This document shows positions 50,712 to 59,467 of a stretch of 64,000 bases of DNA, one piece after another. Source of the DNA: Streptomyces sp. Act143 (GTDB lineage: Bacteria; Actinomycetota; Actinomycetes; Streptomycetales; Streptomycetaceae); assembly GCF_003143935.1 (NCBI RefSeq), contig NZ_QFRX01000001.1:4565129-4629128 (forward strand), given 5' to 3'. A program made the translations under genes and the position numbers. Below the pieces are notes generated by a model, which did no database searches, had not been told where the DNA came from, and saw only the letters and a program-made list of their open reading frames with translations. Within the stretch, counting starts at the first letter, position 1; every line of letters begins with the position of its first letter.

Positions 50712-52064
50712 TCACGCCGCCGCAGCCAGCTGCTCCTGCGCCTCGCGCGGGACGAAGCGGACGTGCGGGTGGCCGTGGTTCCAGCCGACCGACAGCCGCA
50801 GGTTGCCGACCTTGGCGAGGACCAGGCCGATGACGACCGCCGCGCCCGCGGCGATCGCGCCGCCGGCGGCCATGCCCGCGCGCACCCCGTAGGCGTCCGT
50901 GATCCAGCCCGCGATCGGGGCGCCCAGCGGGGCGCCGCCCATGAACACCATCATGTAGAGGGACATCACCCGGCCGCGCATGGCCGGGTCGGTGCTCATC
51001 TGGACGCTGCTGTTGGCGGTGACGTTGACCGTCATGCCGAACATGCCGATCGGCATCATCAGCAGGGCGAACAGCCACAGGGACGGGGCGACGGACGCCA
51101 CCATCTCCAGGGTGCCGAAGGCGACCGCGCCCACCACCAGCACCCGCATCCGGGCGGTGCCGCGGCGGGCGGCGAGCAGGGCGCCCGCGAGGGAGCCGAC
51201 CGCCATGACGGTGTTGAAGAGGCTGTAGGAGCCGGCGCCCGCGTGGAAGACGTCGTCGGCGAAGGCCGACAGGTACACCGGGAAGTTGAAGCCGAAGGTC
51301 GACACGAAGCCGACCAGCACGATCGTCCAGATCAGGTCCGGGCGGCCGGCCACGTAGTGCAGGCCCTCCCGCAGCTGGCCCTTGCCGCGCGGGGCGCGCC
51401 GCACGACGTGCAGCTCCCGGGCGCGCATCAGCAGCAGGCCGGTGATGGGGGCGATGAAGCTCAGGCCGTTGGCGAGGAACGCCCAGCCGGTGCCGACGCC
51501 GGTGATCATCAGGCCCGCGACCGCCGGGCCGATGAGGCGGGCCGACTGGAAGTTCGCGGAGTTGAGGCTGACGGCGTTCTGGAGCTGGTCGGGGCCGACC
51601 ATCTCGGAGACGAAGGTCTGCCGGGCCGGGTTGTCGACGACCGTGGCGAGGCCGACGGCGAAGGCGGCGAGGTAGACGTGCCAGACCTCGACGTGGCCGG
51701 TGAGGGTGAGGAAGGCGAGCGCCAGGCCGGTCAGGGCCATCGCCGACTGGGTGACCAGGAGGGTGGGGCGCTTGGGGAGGCGGTCGACGAGGACGCCGCC
51801 GTAGAGGCCGAAGAGCAGCATCGGCAGGAACTGCAGGGCGGTCGTGACACCGACGGCGGTCGCGGAGCCGGTGAGGCTGAGGACCAGCCAGTCCTGGGCG
51901 ATGCGCTGCATCCAGGTGCCGGTGTTGGAGACGACCTGGCCCAGGAAGAACAGGCGGTAGTTGCGGTTCCTGAGCGAGCTGAACATCGAGGACCGGCCAG
52001 GGGCCCCGGTGGTGGTAGGGACGGTCGGTGCGGGGGCGGAAGCTGCTCCGGATCCCGTACTCAA
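50712..52064 (-). CDS. MFS transporter (enterobactin-exporter-like group)
   Basis: About 450 residues with 11-12 hydrophobic segments. The MFS_3/EntS-like start FRNRNYRLFFLGQVVSNTGTW (here SLRNRNYRLFF) and DNPARQTFVSEMVGPDQLQNAVSLNSANFQSARLIGPA are diagnostic. It probably exports a small molecule. The TTG at 52064 has AGGAGG 10 bp upstream; ATG at 51986 is the alternative. The MarR gene immediately upstream (32-bp gap from its stop) is likely its regulator. Confidence 0.87.
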   Translation of the reverse strand: MSTGSGAASAPAPTVPTTTGAPGRSSMFSSLRNRNYRLFFLGQVVSNTGTWMQRIAQDWLVLSLTGSATAVGVTTALQFLPMLLFGLYGGVLVDRLPKRPTLLVTQSAMALTGLALAFLTLTGHVEVWHVYLAAFAVGLATVVDNPARQTFVSEMVGPDQLQNAVSLNSANFQSARLIGPAVAGLMITGVGTGWAFLANGLSFIAPITGLLLMRARELHVVRRAPRGKGQLREGLHYVAGRPDLIWTIVLVGFVSTFGFNFPVYLSAFADDVFHAGAGSYSLFNTVMAVGSLAGALLAARRGTARMRVLVVGAVAFGTLEMVASVAPSLWLFALLMMPIGMFGMTVNVTANSSVQMSTDPAMRGRVMSLYMMVFMGGAPLGAPIAGWITDAYGVRAGMAAGGAIAAGAAVVIGLVLAKVGNLRLSVGWNHGHPHVRFVPREAQEQLAAAA

Positions 52065-52096
52065 AGTGGGTTCGCCTCCTTGCGACTGCGGCTGCT

Positions 52097-52552
52097 TTAC
52101 AGGTGTGCGAGCTTCTCCAGCACGGGGGCGGCGGCGCGCAGTTTCGCCCACTCGTCCTCGTCGAGTCCGTCGACCAGGGTGGCCAGGAAGGCGTTGCGCT
52201 TGGCGCGGCTCTCGGCGAGCATCGCCTCGGCCTGTTCCGTCTTCGTGACGACCTTCTGGCGCCGGTCCTCGGGGTGCGGCTCCAGGCGGACCAGTCCCTT
52301 GGCCTCCAGCAGTGCCACGATGCGGGTCATCGACGGCGGCTGTACGTGCTCCTTGCGGGCGAGCTCACCGGGGGTGGCCTTGCCGCAGATGGAGAGGGTG
52401 CCCAGAACCGACATCTCGGTGGGGCTCAGCGACTCGTCGACCCGCTGGTGCTTCAGGCGGCGCGACAGTCGCATCACGGCGGAGCGTAGGGAGTTCACGG
52501 CGGCAGCGTCGTCGCCATGGGTGAGGTCCGGCATCTCTTTAGGATAACTCAT
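52097..52552 (-). CDS. MarR-family transcriptional regulator
   Basis: A 151-residue MarR regulator: winged helix with LSPTEMSVLGTLSICGKATPGELARKEHVQPPSMTRIVALLEAKGLVRLEPHPEDRRQKVV (about 40-105) and dimerisation helices at both ends. Upstream of and co-directional with the MFS exporter, which it probably controls. The ATG at 52552 or 52534 could be the start; neither has a strong ribosome binding site. Confidence 0.88.
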   Translation of the reverse strand: MSYPKEMPDLTHGDDAAAVNSLRSAVMRLSRRLKHQRVDESLSPTEMSVLGTLSICGKATPGELARKEHVQPPSMTRIVALLEAKGLVRLEPHPEDRRQKVVTKTEQAEAMLAESRAKRNAFLATLVDGLDEDEWAKLRAAAPVLEKLAHL

Positions 52553-52684
52553 TACTCTCGCTAAACAAGCTGGCGCGCGCGACGATTCCCGTGAGCCTGG
52601 ACACTAAACCGGACCTTCACCCGTACGAGTGAGACGGCAGCGGAAAGTGAACAGCACCCGGTACCGGCCGCGACCCTCGTACTC

Positions 52685-52867
52685 ATGGGGACCAGCGTGC
52701 TCAGCCTGCGGATAGACGGGGAGCTGCTCGACCGGCTCCGGGACCATGCGGCCAAAAGGGGAATGAGCGTCCAGGACTATGTGGTCCGGACGCTCATTCG
52801 GGACGACTTCGACGAGCGGTTCCAGACCGCCGTCGAGGAGACAGAGAAGTTCTACGGCGTCACGTGA
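52685..52867 (+). CDS. ribbon-helix-helix (CopG/Arc-like) small protein
   Basis: A 60-residue protein. VLSLRIDGELLDRLRDHAAKRGMSVQDYVVRTLIRDDF has the beta-strand plus two-helix pattern of ribbon-helix-helix DNA-binding proteins, with a charged C-terminal tail (ERFQTAVEETEKFYGVT). It resembles toxin-antitoxin antitoxins, but no toxin gene is adjacent. Overlaps the convergent purine permease gene by 8 bp. Confidence 0.75.
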   Translation: MGTSVLSLRIDGELLDRLRDHAAKRGMSVQDYVVRTLIRDDFDERFQTAVEETEKFYGVT

Positions 52868-54311
52868 GGCCGAGGGCCGGCATCAGGTAGTAGAAGGCGA
52901 AGACGGCGGAGACGACGTACATCGCGGCGGGGACGTCCTTGCCCCGCCCGGCCGCCAGGCGCAGCACCACGAAGGTGATGAAGCCCATGCCGATGCCGTT
53001 GGTGATGGAGTAGGTGAACGGCATCATCACCATCGTGACGAAGGCCGGGATCGCGATCGTGTAGTCGGCCCAGTCGATCTCCTTGACGGAGTTCGCCAGG
53101 ATCATGAAGCCGACCGCGAGCAGCGCCGGGGTGGCCGCCTGGGACGGGACCATCGTGGCGACCGGTGTCAGGAACAGGGCCACGGCGAAGAGGCCGCCGG
53201 TGACGAGGTTCGCGAAGCCGGTGCGGGCGCCTTCACCGACGCCGGCCGTCGACTCGACGAAGGCGGTGGTGGCGGACGAGGAGCTGGCGCCGCCCGCCGC
53301 GACCGCGAGGCCGTCGACGAAGAGGACCTTGTTGATGCCGGGCATCTGGCCCTGCGCGTCGGTCAGCTTGGCCTCGTCGCTGACGCCCATGATCGTGCCC
53401 ATCGCGTCGAAGAAGCACGACAGCAGGACGGTGAAGACGAAGAGGATGCCGGTCAGCACGCCGACCTTGTCGAAGCCGCCGAACAGGCTGACGTCGCCGA
53501 TCAGGCCGAAGTCGGGGCTGGCGACCGGGTTGCCGGGCCACTTGGGCGTGGTCAGACCCCAGGACGGGACCTTGGCGACCGCCTCGATGATCATCGCCAC
53601 GACCGTCATGGCGACGATCGAGATCAGGATCGCGCCGGAGACCTTGCGGACGATCAGCGCGAGGGTCAGCAGCGCGCCCAGGACGAAGACCAGGACCGGC
53701 CAGCCGTTGAGGTGACCGTCGCCGCCGAGCTGGAGCGGGACGGTGGTCTGGGCGACGTCGGGGATGCGGGAGACGAAGCCGGAGTCGACGAGCCCGATCA
53801 GCATGATGAACAGGCCGATACCGATGCTGATCGCCTTGCGCAGGCCGAACGGCACCGCGTTCATCACGCGCTCGCGCAGGCCCGTGGCGACGAGCAGCAT
53901 CACGATGAAGCCCGCGAGCACGACCATGCCCATGGCGTCCGGCCACGACATCCGGGGTGCCAGCTGGAGGGCGACGACCGAGTTCACGCCGAGACCGGCG
54001 GCCAGCGCGATCGGCACATTGCCGATGACGCCCATGAGGAGCGTGGTGAAGGCCGCGGTGACGCAGGTGGCGGTGACGAGCTGGCCGTTGTCGAGCTGGT
54101 GCCCGTACATGTCCTTCGCGCTGCCCAGGATGATCGGGTTCAGCACGATGATGTAGGCCATCGCGAAGAAGGTGGCGAAACCGCCGCGGACCTCGCGGGC
54201 GAGGGTGCTGCCGCGCTCGGAGATCTTGAAGTAGCGGTCGAGAGCGCCGTACGCGGGCGTGCCGCCCGGCTGTTCGGGCGCGGGTGCCTTGGCGGTGGCC
54301 GAGGTGGACAT
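52860..54311 (-). CDS. NCS2-family nucleobase permease (AzgA/guanine-hypoxanthine type)
   Basis: A 483-residue permease with 12-14 membrane helices. The AzgA signatures are GGFATFFAMAYIIVLNPIILG, GLGVNSVVA (NxxP-like region), GASSSSATTAFVESTAGVGEGARTGFANLVTG and DWADYTIAIPAFVTMVMMPFTYSITNGIGMGF. It imports guanine/hypoxanthine or adenine with protons. The start lies at the ATG giving MSTSATAKAPAPEQP. Upstream sequence carries a direct repeat TTCATATG/TTCATACT of unknown role. Confidence 0.92.
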   Translation of the reverse strand: MSTSATAKAPAPEQPGGTPAYGALDRYFKISERGSTLAREVRGGFATFFAMAYIIVLNPIILGSAKDMYGHQLDNGQLVTATCVTAAFTTLLMGVIGNVPIALAAGLGVNSVVALQLAPRMSWPDAMGMVVLAGFIVMLLVATGLRERVMNAVPFGLRKAISIGIGLFIMLIGLVDSGFVSRIPDVAQTTVPLQLGGDGHLNGWPVLVFVLGALLTLALIVRKVSGAILISIVAMTVVAMIIEAVAKVPSWGLTTPKWPGNPVASPDFGLIGDVSLFGGFDKVGVLTGILFVFTVLLSCFFDAMGTIMGVSDEAKLTDAQGQMPGINKVLFVDGLAVAAGGASSSSATTAFVESTAGVGEGARTGFANLVTGGLFAVALFLTPVATMVPSQAATPALLAVGFMILANSVKEIDWADYTIAIPAFVTMVMMPFTYSITNGIGMGFITFVVLRLAAGRGKDVPAAMYVVSAVFAFYYLMPALGLT

Positions 54312-54444
54312 TGGATGTTCCTACGAGCAGAAGTGGACAGACGTAAACCGTTTCAGTATGAACATATGAACCGGGACTTAGCTATCTCCGCGCGTAGACC
54401 TGATCGCCCGCGAAGGGCGGCGGACCGCCTCGTAAGCTGTGCCC

Positions 54445-54705
54445 ATGGCGAAGTGGACCCCCAAGCACGAGGCACCGGAGCCCCTGGAGGGCCCCGTCGT
54501 GCCCACCATCATTGGCGGCACGATCCTCTGGTTCGTCCTCTTCCTCGTCCAGCTCCCCTTCTACGGCTGGTTCGACGACCGCGGACACGCCTGGTGGGTG
54601 TGGACCTGCCTGGCCGGGGCGGGCCTCGGCCTGATCGGCATCTACTACGTCCACCGGCGCGACGCCGCCATCAAGCGGGCCCAGGCCCTACGGGAAGCCC
54701 CGTAG
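54445..54705 (+). CDS. DUF2530 small membrane protein
   Basis: An 86-residue protein with two hydrophobic segments (about 22-40 and 52-70): IIGGTILWFVLFLVQLPFYGWF and WTCLAGAGLGLIGIYYV, then a basic tail. It matches the DUF2530 actinobacterial family by its WTPKHEAPEPLEG start. Function unknown. Divergent from the purine permease. Confidence 0.82.
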   Translation: MAKWTPKHEAPEPLEGPVVPTIIGGTILWFVLFLVQLPFYGWFDDRGHAWWVWTCLAGAGLGLIGIYYVHRRDAAIKRAQALREAP

Positions 54706-54812
54706 TCCCGTACTACCAGGGCACCACTCGACCCCGCAGCCTCTCCTCCCCAGGTCGGAACTTCCGCCCACTCGGCGGGTGAAGCCGCAAATCCGCACGT
54801 ACCGTCGAAGGC

Positions 54813-57212
54813 ATGACGCACATCGACGCGGGCGCCGAACTCGATCCTGTGCATCCCGGACCCGCCCCCGCCCCCGGCGGGACCGGCGGGCTGACCGCCG
54901 CCGAGGTCGCCGAGCGGGTGGCGCGCGGGGCGGTCAACGACGTGCCGGTGCGCAGCAGCCGGTCGCTCGCCGAGATCGTCCGCGCGAACGTCTTCACCCG
55001 GTTCAACGCCATCATCGGCGTGCTCTGGCTGATCATGCTGTTCGTCGCACCCTTCCAGGACAGCCTGTTCGGGTACGTGATCATCGCCAACACCGGCATC
55101 GGCATCATCCAGGAGTGGCGGGCGAAGAAGACCCTGGACTCGCTGGCCGTGATCGGCGAGGCGAGGCCGACGGTACGGCGGGACGGACAGGCCCTGGAGG
55201 TCAGCACCTCGGAGATCGTGCTCGACGACCTGATCGAGATCGGGCCCGGCGACAAGGCCGTCGTCGACGGGGTGTGCGTCGAGGCCGACGGCCTGGAGAT
55301 CGACGAATCCCTGCTCACCGGCGAGGCCGACCCCGTCGTCAAACAGCCCGGCGACCCCGTCATGTCCGGCAGCTTCGTCGTCGCCGGCGGCGGCGCGTTC
55401 CAGGCCACCAAGGTGGGGCGCGAGGCGTACGCCGCCCAACTCGCCGAGGAGGCCTCCCGCTTCACGCTGGTCCACTCCGAGCTGCGGACCGGCATCTCCA
55501 CGATCCTCAAGTACGTGACGTGGATGATGATCCCGGCCGCGATCGGCCTGGTCATCACGCAACTGGTCGTCAAGAGCAACGACTTGAAGGACTCGATCGC
55601 CCGCACGGTCGGCGGCATCGTCCCGATGGTCCCGGAAGGGCTGGTCCTGCTCACCTCCGTCGCCTTCGCGATCGGCGTGATCCGGCTCGGCCGGAAACAG
55701 TGCCTCGTCCAGGAGCTGCCGGCTATCGAGGGCCTCGCCCGCATCGACACCGTCTGCCTCGACAAGACGGGCACACTGACCGAGGGCGGCATGGACGTCA
55801 CGGAGCTGCGCGCGCTCAACGGCAGCGACGAGACGTACGTACGCAAGGTGCTCGGCGCCCTGGGCGAGTCGGACCCGCGCCCGAACGCCTCGTTGCAGGC
55901 CATCATCGACGCCTACCCGGACGCCGAGGACTGGCGCTGCACCGAGTCCCTCCCCTTTTCCTCCGCCCGCAAGTACAGCGGCGCGAGCTTCAGCGAGGGC
56001 GACGGGGAGTCCAGTACGTGGCTCCTGGGGGCGCCGGACGTGCTGCTGGGCGCCGGCGACCCGGCGCTGACGGAGACGGAACGCCTCAACGAACAGGGCC
56101 TGCGCGTGCTGCTGCTGGCCCGGGTGGCGGGCGACCTGGACGATCCGGAGGTCGCGCGCGATGCCTCCGCCGCCGCCCTCGTCGTACTGGAGCAGCGGCT
56201 GCGCCCCGACGCGGCCGACACCCTGCGCTACTTCGCCGAGCAGGACGTCCGCGCCAAGGTCATCTCCGGTGACAACGCGGTGTCCGTGGGCGCGGTGGCC
56301 GGGAAGCTCGGCCTGAAGGGCACGACGGTCGACGCGCGCACGCTGCCCTCGGACCGGGACGGGATGGCGGACGCCCTCGACGAGGGCACGGTGTTCGGGC
56401 GGGTCACCCCGCAGCAGAAGCGGGACATGGTGGGGGCGTTGCAGTCCCACGGGCACAACGTCGCGATGACCGGCGACGGCGTGAACGACGTGCTGGCGCT
56501 GAAGGACGCGGACATCGGCGTCTCGATGGGCTCGGGGTCGGAGGCCACGCGGGCGGTCGCGCAGATCGTGCTGCTGAACAACAGCTTCGCCACGCTGCCG
56601 GACGTGGTGGCGGAGGGGCGCCGGGTCATCGGGAACATCACGCGGGTGGCGACGCTGTTCCTGGTGAAGACGGTGTACTCGGTGCTGCTGGCGCTGCTGG
56701 TGGTGTGCTGGCAGGTGGAGTACCCCTTCCTGCCCCGGCACTTGACCCTGCTGTCGACTCTGACGATCGGCGTCCCGGCGTTCTTCCTGGCCCTGGCCCC
56801 CAACAAGGAGCGGGCGAAGCCGCATTTCGTACGGCGGGTGATGCGGTACTCGATCCCGGGCGGGCTGGTGGCCGGGGTGGCGACCTTCGTGACCTACCTG
56901 ATCGCCCGTCACTACTACACGGGCAAGGGCGCGCTGGACGCGGAGACGAGCGTGGCGACCCTCACCCTGTTCCTGATCTCGATGTGGGTGCTGGCCATCA
57001 TCGCCCGGCCGTACACGTGGTGGCGGGTGGTGCTGGTGGTGTCGATGGGGGCCGGTTTCCTGCTCGTCCTGGCGGTGCCCTGGCTCCAGGACTTCTTCGC
57101 GCTGAAGCTGGTGGGCGTGGCCATGCCGTGGATGGCGGTGGGGATCTCGGTGGTGGCGGCGGCCGCCCTGGAACTGATGTGGAAGTGGGTGGACCGCCGC
57201 TTTCCCGCATAG
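54813..57212 (+). CDS. P-type cation-transporting ATPase (CtpE-like)
   Basis: A 799-residue HAD-superfamily P-type ATPase. N-terminal TM pair, actuator domain (SLLTGEADPVVKQPG), PEGL motif in TM4 (MVPEGLVLLTSVAFAIG), phosphorylation motif DKTGTLTEGG, nucleotide domain, hinge GDGVNDVLALKDADIGVSMGSGSEA and six C-terminal membrane segments. The layout resembles the mycobacterial CtpE Ca2+ ATPase, and the PEGL motif is compatible with Ca2+ or Mg2+ transport. Ion specificity is inferred. A hairpin terminator follows. Confidence 0.9.
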   Translation: MTHIDAGAELDPVHPGPAPAPGGTGGLTAAEVAERVARGAVNDVPVRSSRSLAEIVRANVFTRFNAIIGVLWLIMLFVAPFQDSLFGYVIIANTGIGIIQEWRAKKTLDSLAVIGEARPTVRRDGQALEVSTSEIVLDDLIEIGPGDKAVVDGVCVEADGLEIDESLLTGEADPVVKQPGDPVMSGSFVVAGGGAFQATKVGREAYAAQLAEEASRFTLVHSELRTGISTILKYVTWMMIPAAIGLVITQLVVKSNDLKDSIARTVGGIVPMVPEGLVLLTSVAFAIGVIRLGRKQCLVQELPAIEGLARIDTVCLDKTGTLTEGGMDVTELRALNGSDETYVRKVLGALGESDPRPNASLQAIIDAYPDAEDWRCTESLPFSSARKYSGASFSEGDGESSTWLLGAPDVLLGAGDPALTETERLNEQGLRVLLLARVAGDLDDPEVARDASAAALVVLEQRLRPDAADTLRYFAEQDVRAKVISGDNAVSVGAVAGKLGLKGTTVDARTLPSDRDGMADALDEGTVFGRVTPQQKRDMVGALQSHGHNVAMTGDGVNDVLALKDADIGVSMGSGSEATRAVAQIVLLNNSFATLPDVVAEGRRVIGNITRVATLFLVKTVYSVLLALLVVCWQVEYPFLPRHLTLLSTLTIGVPAFFLALAPNKERAKPHFVRRVMRYSIPGGLVAGVATFVTYLIARHYYTGKGALDAETSVATLTLFLISMWVLAIIARPYTWWRVVLVVSMGAGFLLVLAVPWLQDFFALKLVGVAMPWMAVGISVVAAAALELMWKWVDRRFPA

Positions 57213-57230
57213 GGCCGCCCGACGGGCCCT
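57211..57230. terminator. terminator downstream of the P-type ATPase gene
   Basis: AGGGCC-N8-GGCCCT stem-loop that begins at the ATPase stop codon, followed by TTACTGCTTATTTGTG. It could also serve the convergent secreted-protein gene. Confidence 0.65.
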
Positions 57231-57251
57231 TACTGCTTATTTGTGTACTGC

Positions 57252-58160
57252 CTACTGCACGTCGACGTAGTCACCCGTGGCGCTGACCGCCGGGGTGGTG
57301 GAGGTGCCGGCGAAGGAGAAGCGCCAGTAGCCGTCGACCGAGGCCTTCGCGGTGGTCCGCAGGGTGCCCGTCGAGGACGAGGTGATGGTCTTGAGCGTGG
57401 TGTAGGTCGTGGTGCCCTTCTTGCGGAACTGGAGCTTCACCGGCTGACCGGAGTAGCCGTGGTAGTGGCCGTCCTCCCAGTTGGCCCGGGAGAGCTTGCC
57501 GGTGATCGTGAGGGTCGAGCCCTTGCGCACCGGCTCCGGCGCGGCGTTGACGGTGAGGGTGGAGCGGCGCTGGAGCTTGGCGGTGGTGACGTTGTCCTGC
57601 GTGGCGACACCGACGTTGTCCAGGTTCGGGTTGTTCGGGTCCTCACCGTTGAACGCGACCGCGAACGCGCCGGCCTTCCAGCTGCCGGCGTCCGAGTTCA
57701 GCAGGTCCGCCGGGTCGAGCTGGATCGTGGCGGTGCAGCTGGCGGTGGTGGCGGAGGTGTCCGTGCACGCCCCCTTGCTGCTGTCGATCCAGGCGTCCTC
57801 GTTCGCGAAGTCCGCACCGCGGTACAGCTCGACGGCGGAGAAGAAGTCGGCGGCGTGGATGTCGACGTCCGCGCCGTGCGTCAGCGTGTAGGAGACCGGC
57901 GCCTTCACGAGGGCGGTGGTGCCGACGACGATGCCCTTGCCCGAGTTGACCTTCACATTGGAGAAGGAGGCGTTCAGGGCGTACGGGGTGCCCGTCGCGG
58001 CGGTGCTGAAGGCGGTCTTGCCGGAGGCGGTGTGGGCGGCCTTGGCGGCGGCGACGACATCGGCGGGCACCGTCGCGTCGGCGGCGAGCGCTACCGGCGC
58101 GGCGAGGGCGGAGAGGGCCACGGCGCCGGAAACGGCGGCCACGGTGGCGCGTATACGCAT
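57252..58160 (-). CDS. secreted protein with Ig-like repeat, paralogue A
   Basis: A 302-residue exported protein. Signal peptide about 1-27 (RATVAAVSGAVALSALAAPVALA). The N-terminal domain (about 30-190; SFSNVKVNSGKGIVVGTTALVKAPVSYTLTHGADVDIHAADFF) is followed by a C-terminal Ig-like/beta-sandwich domain (about 205-302; RSTLTVNAAPEPVRKGSTLTITGKLSRANWEDGHYHGYSGQPV). The N-terminal domain is clearly homologous to the protein starting at 63449. Two Cys in the first domain (ACTDTSATTASCT) may form a disulfide. Function unknown; upstream ECF-like promoter shared with paralogue B. Confidence 0.82.
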   Translation of the reverse strand: MRIRATVAAVSGAVALSALAAPVALAADATVPADVVAAAKAAHTASGKTAFSTAATGTPYALNASFSNVKVNSGKGIVVGTTALVKAPVSYTLTHGADVDIHAADFFSAVELYRGADFANEDAWIDSSKGACTDTSATTASCTATIQLDPADLLNSDAGSWKAGAFAVAFNGEDPNNPNLDNVGVATQDNVTTAKLQRRSTLTVNAAPEPVRKGSTLTITGKLSRANWEDGHYHGYSGQPVKLQFRKKGTTTYTTLKTITSSSTGTLRTTAKASVDGYWRFSFAGTSTTPAVSATGDYVDVQ

Positions 58161-58189
58161 GTGTTCCCCAGGTGGAGACAGTGATCGTG

Positions 58190-58203
58190 GAGTCTGTTGA
58201 CTC
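58190..58203. promoter_or_regulatory. GAGTC-N4-GACTC inverted repeat upstream of paralogue A
   Basis: GAGTCTGTTGACTC, reverse complement of GAGTCAACAGACTC found at 63351-63364. The position relative to the ATG and the promoter-like block is conserved in both paralogues, suggesting an operator or a 5' UTR structure. Confidence 0.6.
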
Positions 58204-58209
58204 GCACGA

Positions 58210-58240
58210 TCAGATCCGTGGCGGATGTGACTGGTTGTAC
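58210..58240 (-). promoter_or_regulatory. ECF-like promoter of paralogue A
   Basis: On the minus strand ACAACC (58238-58233) and TCTGA (58214-58210) are separated by 18 bp, the same pair and spacing as upstream of paralogue B. ACAACC/TCTGA resembles extracytoplasmic-function sigma-factor promoters; the sigma factor is unknown. Confidence 0.55.
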
Positions 58241-58330
58241 GGTCCCCGCGGATTTTGACGGGGGATTACGAAGCCCTGGTGATCCCAAGAGAAACGGCCT
58301 CGCCGGGGTCCGCAGGTGCCGCACACGTCC

Positions 58331-59353
58331 TCAGCGGCGCCGCAGTGACGCCTCCAGCAGGGCCGGTGGGGTGGCGAACTTCTCGTGGGTCGCCAGGTCC
58401 GTCCCCGGGGGCACGATCTTGTCGATCGCGTCCAGGACGTCGGCCGGCAGTACCGTGCCCGCCGCCGCGAGCTGGGATTCCAGGTGGTCCGGTGTGCGCG
58501 GGCCGATCAAGGCGCTCGTGACCGCCCGGTGCGACGTGACGAAGCCCAGCGCCAGCTGGATCAGGGTCAGGCCCGACTCCTCCGCGAGCCGCGTCAGCTT
58601 CTCCACCGCGTCGAGGCGCGCCCGGTTGTACGGCAGGCTCAGGTCGAAGCGGTCCGGCATGAACGCCGAGCGGTTCGTGGTCACTTCGCGGCCCTCGCGG
58701 ACCGCTCCCGACAGCCAGCCCGACGCCAGCGGGCTCCACGCCAGGACCCCCATCCCGTACTCCTCCGCCACCGGCAGCACATCCGCCTCGATGCCCCGCT
58801 GGAGGATCGAGTAGCTGGGCTGTTCGGTGACGTAGCGGCCCAGGTGCAGCGTGCGGGACGTCCACTGGGCCTGGACCATGCGGTAGGCCGGGAACGTCGA
58901 CGAGCCGAAGTAGCGGATCTTTCCTGCGCGTTGCAGGTCGGTCAGGGCCGACAGCGTCTCCTCGTCGCTCGTCTCCGGGTCCCAGCGGTGGATCTGGTAG
59001 AGGTCGACGTGGTCCACGCCGAGGCGGCGCAGGCTGTCGTCCAGTGCCCGCACCAGCCAGCGGCGGGAGCTGCCGCGGTAGTTGGGCTTGTCCGCGTTCA
59101 TCGGCATCGCCGCCTTCGTGGCCAGCACGATGTCCTCGCGGCGGCCCGCGATCGCCTTGCCGACCATCTCCTCCGACTCGCCGGCGCCGTACATGTCGGC
59201 GGTGTCGATCAGGTTCACCCCCGCCTCCAGCGCCCGGTCGACCAGGGCGGTGGCCTCCTCCTGGGTGGTGCGGCCGATCGCGCCGAAGTTCATGGCGCCG
59301 AGCGCCAGGGCGCTGACCTGCACGCCGGTGCGGCCCAAGGTGCGGTACTGCAT
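58331..59353 (-). CDS. aldo/keto reductase
   Basis: A 340-residue aldo/keto reductase. Asp/Tyr in VNLIDTADMYGAGESEE, Lys in DIVLATKAAMP, His in LYQIHRWDPETS; C-terminal cofactor segment VTSALIGPRTPDHLESQ. ATG at 59353 has GGAGG 7 bp upstream. Divergent from the TetR gene, with two matching palindromic operators between them, so it is very likely the TetR target. Confidence 0.92.
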   Translation of the reverse strand: MQYRTLGRTGVQVSALALGAMNFGAIGRTTQEEATALVDRALEAGVNLIDTADMYGAGESEEMVGKAIAGRREDIVLATKAAMPMNADKPNYRGSSRRWLVRALDDSLRRLGVDHVDLYQIHRWDPETSDEETLSALTDLQRAGKIRYFGSSTFPAYRMVQAQWTSRTLHLGRYVTEQPSYSILQRGIEADVLPVAEEYGMGVLAWSPLASGWLSGAVREGREVTTNRSAFMPDRFDLSLPYNRARLDAVEKLTRLAEESGLTLIQLALGFVTSHRAVTSALIGPRTPDHLESQLAAAGTVLPADVLDAIDKIVPPGTDLATHEKFATPPALLEASLRRR

Positions 59354-59375
59354 GGTCATTCCTCCGACAAGAAAG

Positions 59376-59390
59376 CGGAACGTTGTTCCG
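59376..59390. promoter_or_regulatory. TetR operator 1
   Basis: CGGAAC-GTT-GTTCCG, perfect 6-bp inverted repeat, 23 bp upstream of the aldo/keto reductase ATG. The same arms recur at 59411-59427. Confidence 0.75.
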
Positions 59391-59410
59391 TATCGATGTG
59401 AAGAGACGAT

Positions 59411-59427
59411 ACGGAACCTCGTTCCGT
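59411..59427. promoter_or_regulatory. TetR operator 2
   Basis: ACGGAAC-CTC-GTTCCGT, perfect 7-bp inverted repeat. It is centred 36 bp from operator 1 and nearer the TetR gene, as expected for a regulator controlling itself and the divergent gene. Confidence 0.75.
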
Positions 59428-59467
59428 TTCTGCAAGCGGTCCTCGCCGGATGTCGTACGGTGAGCCC

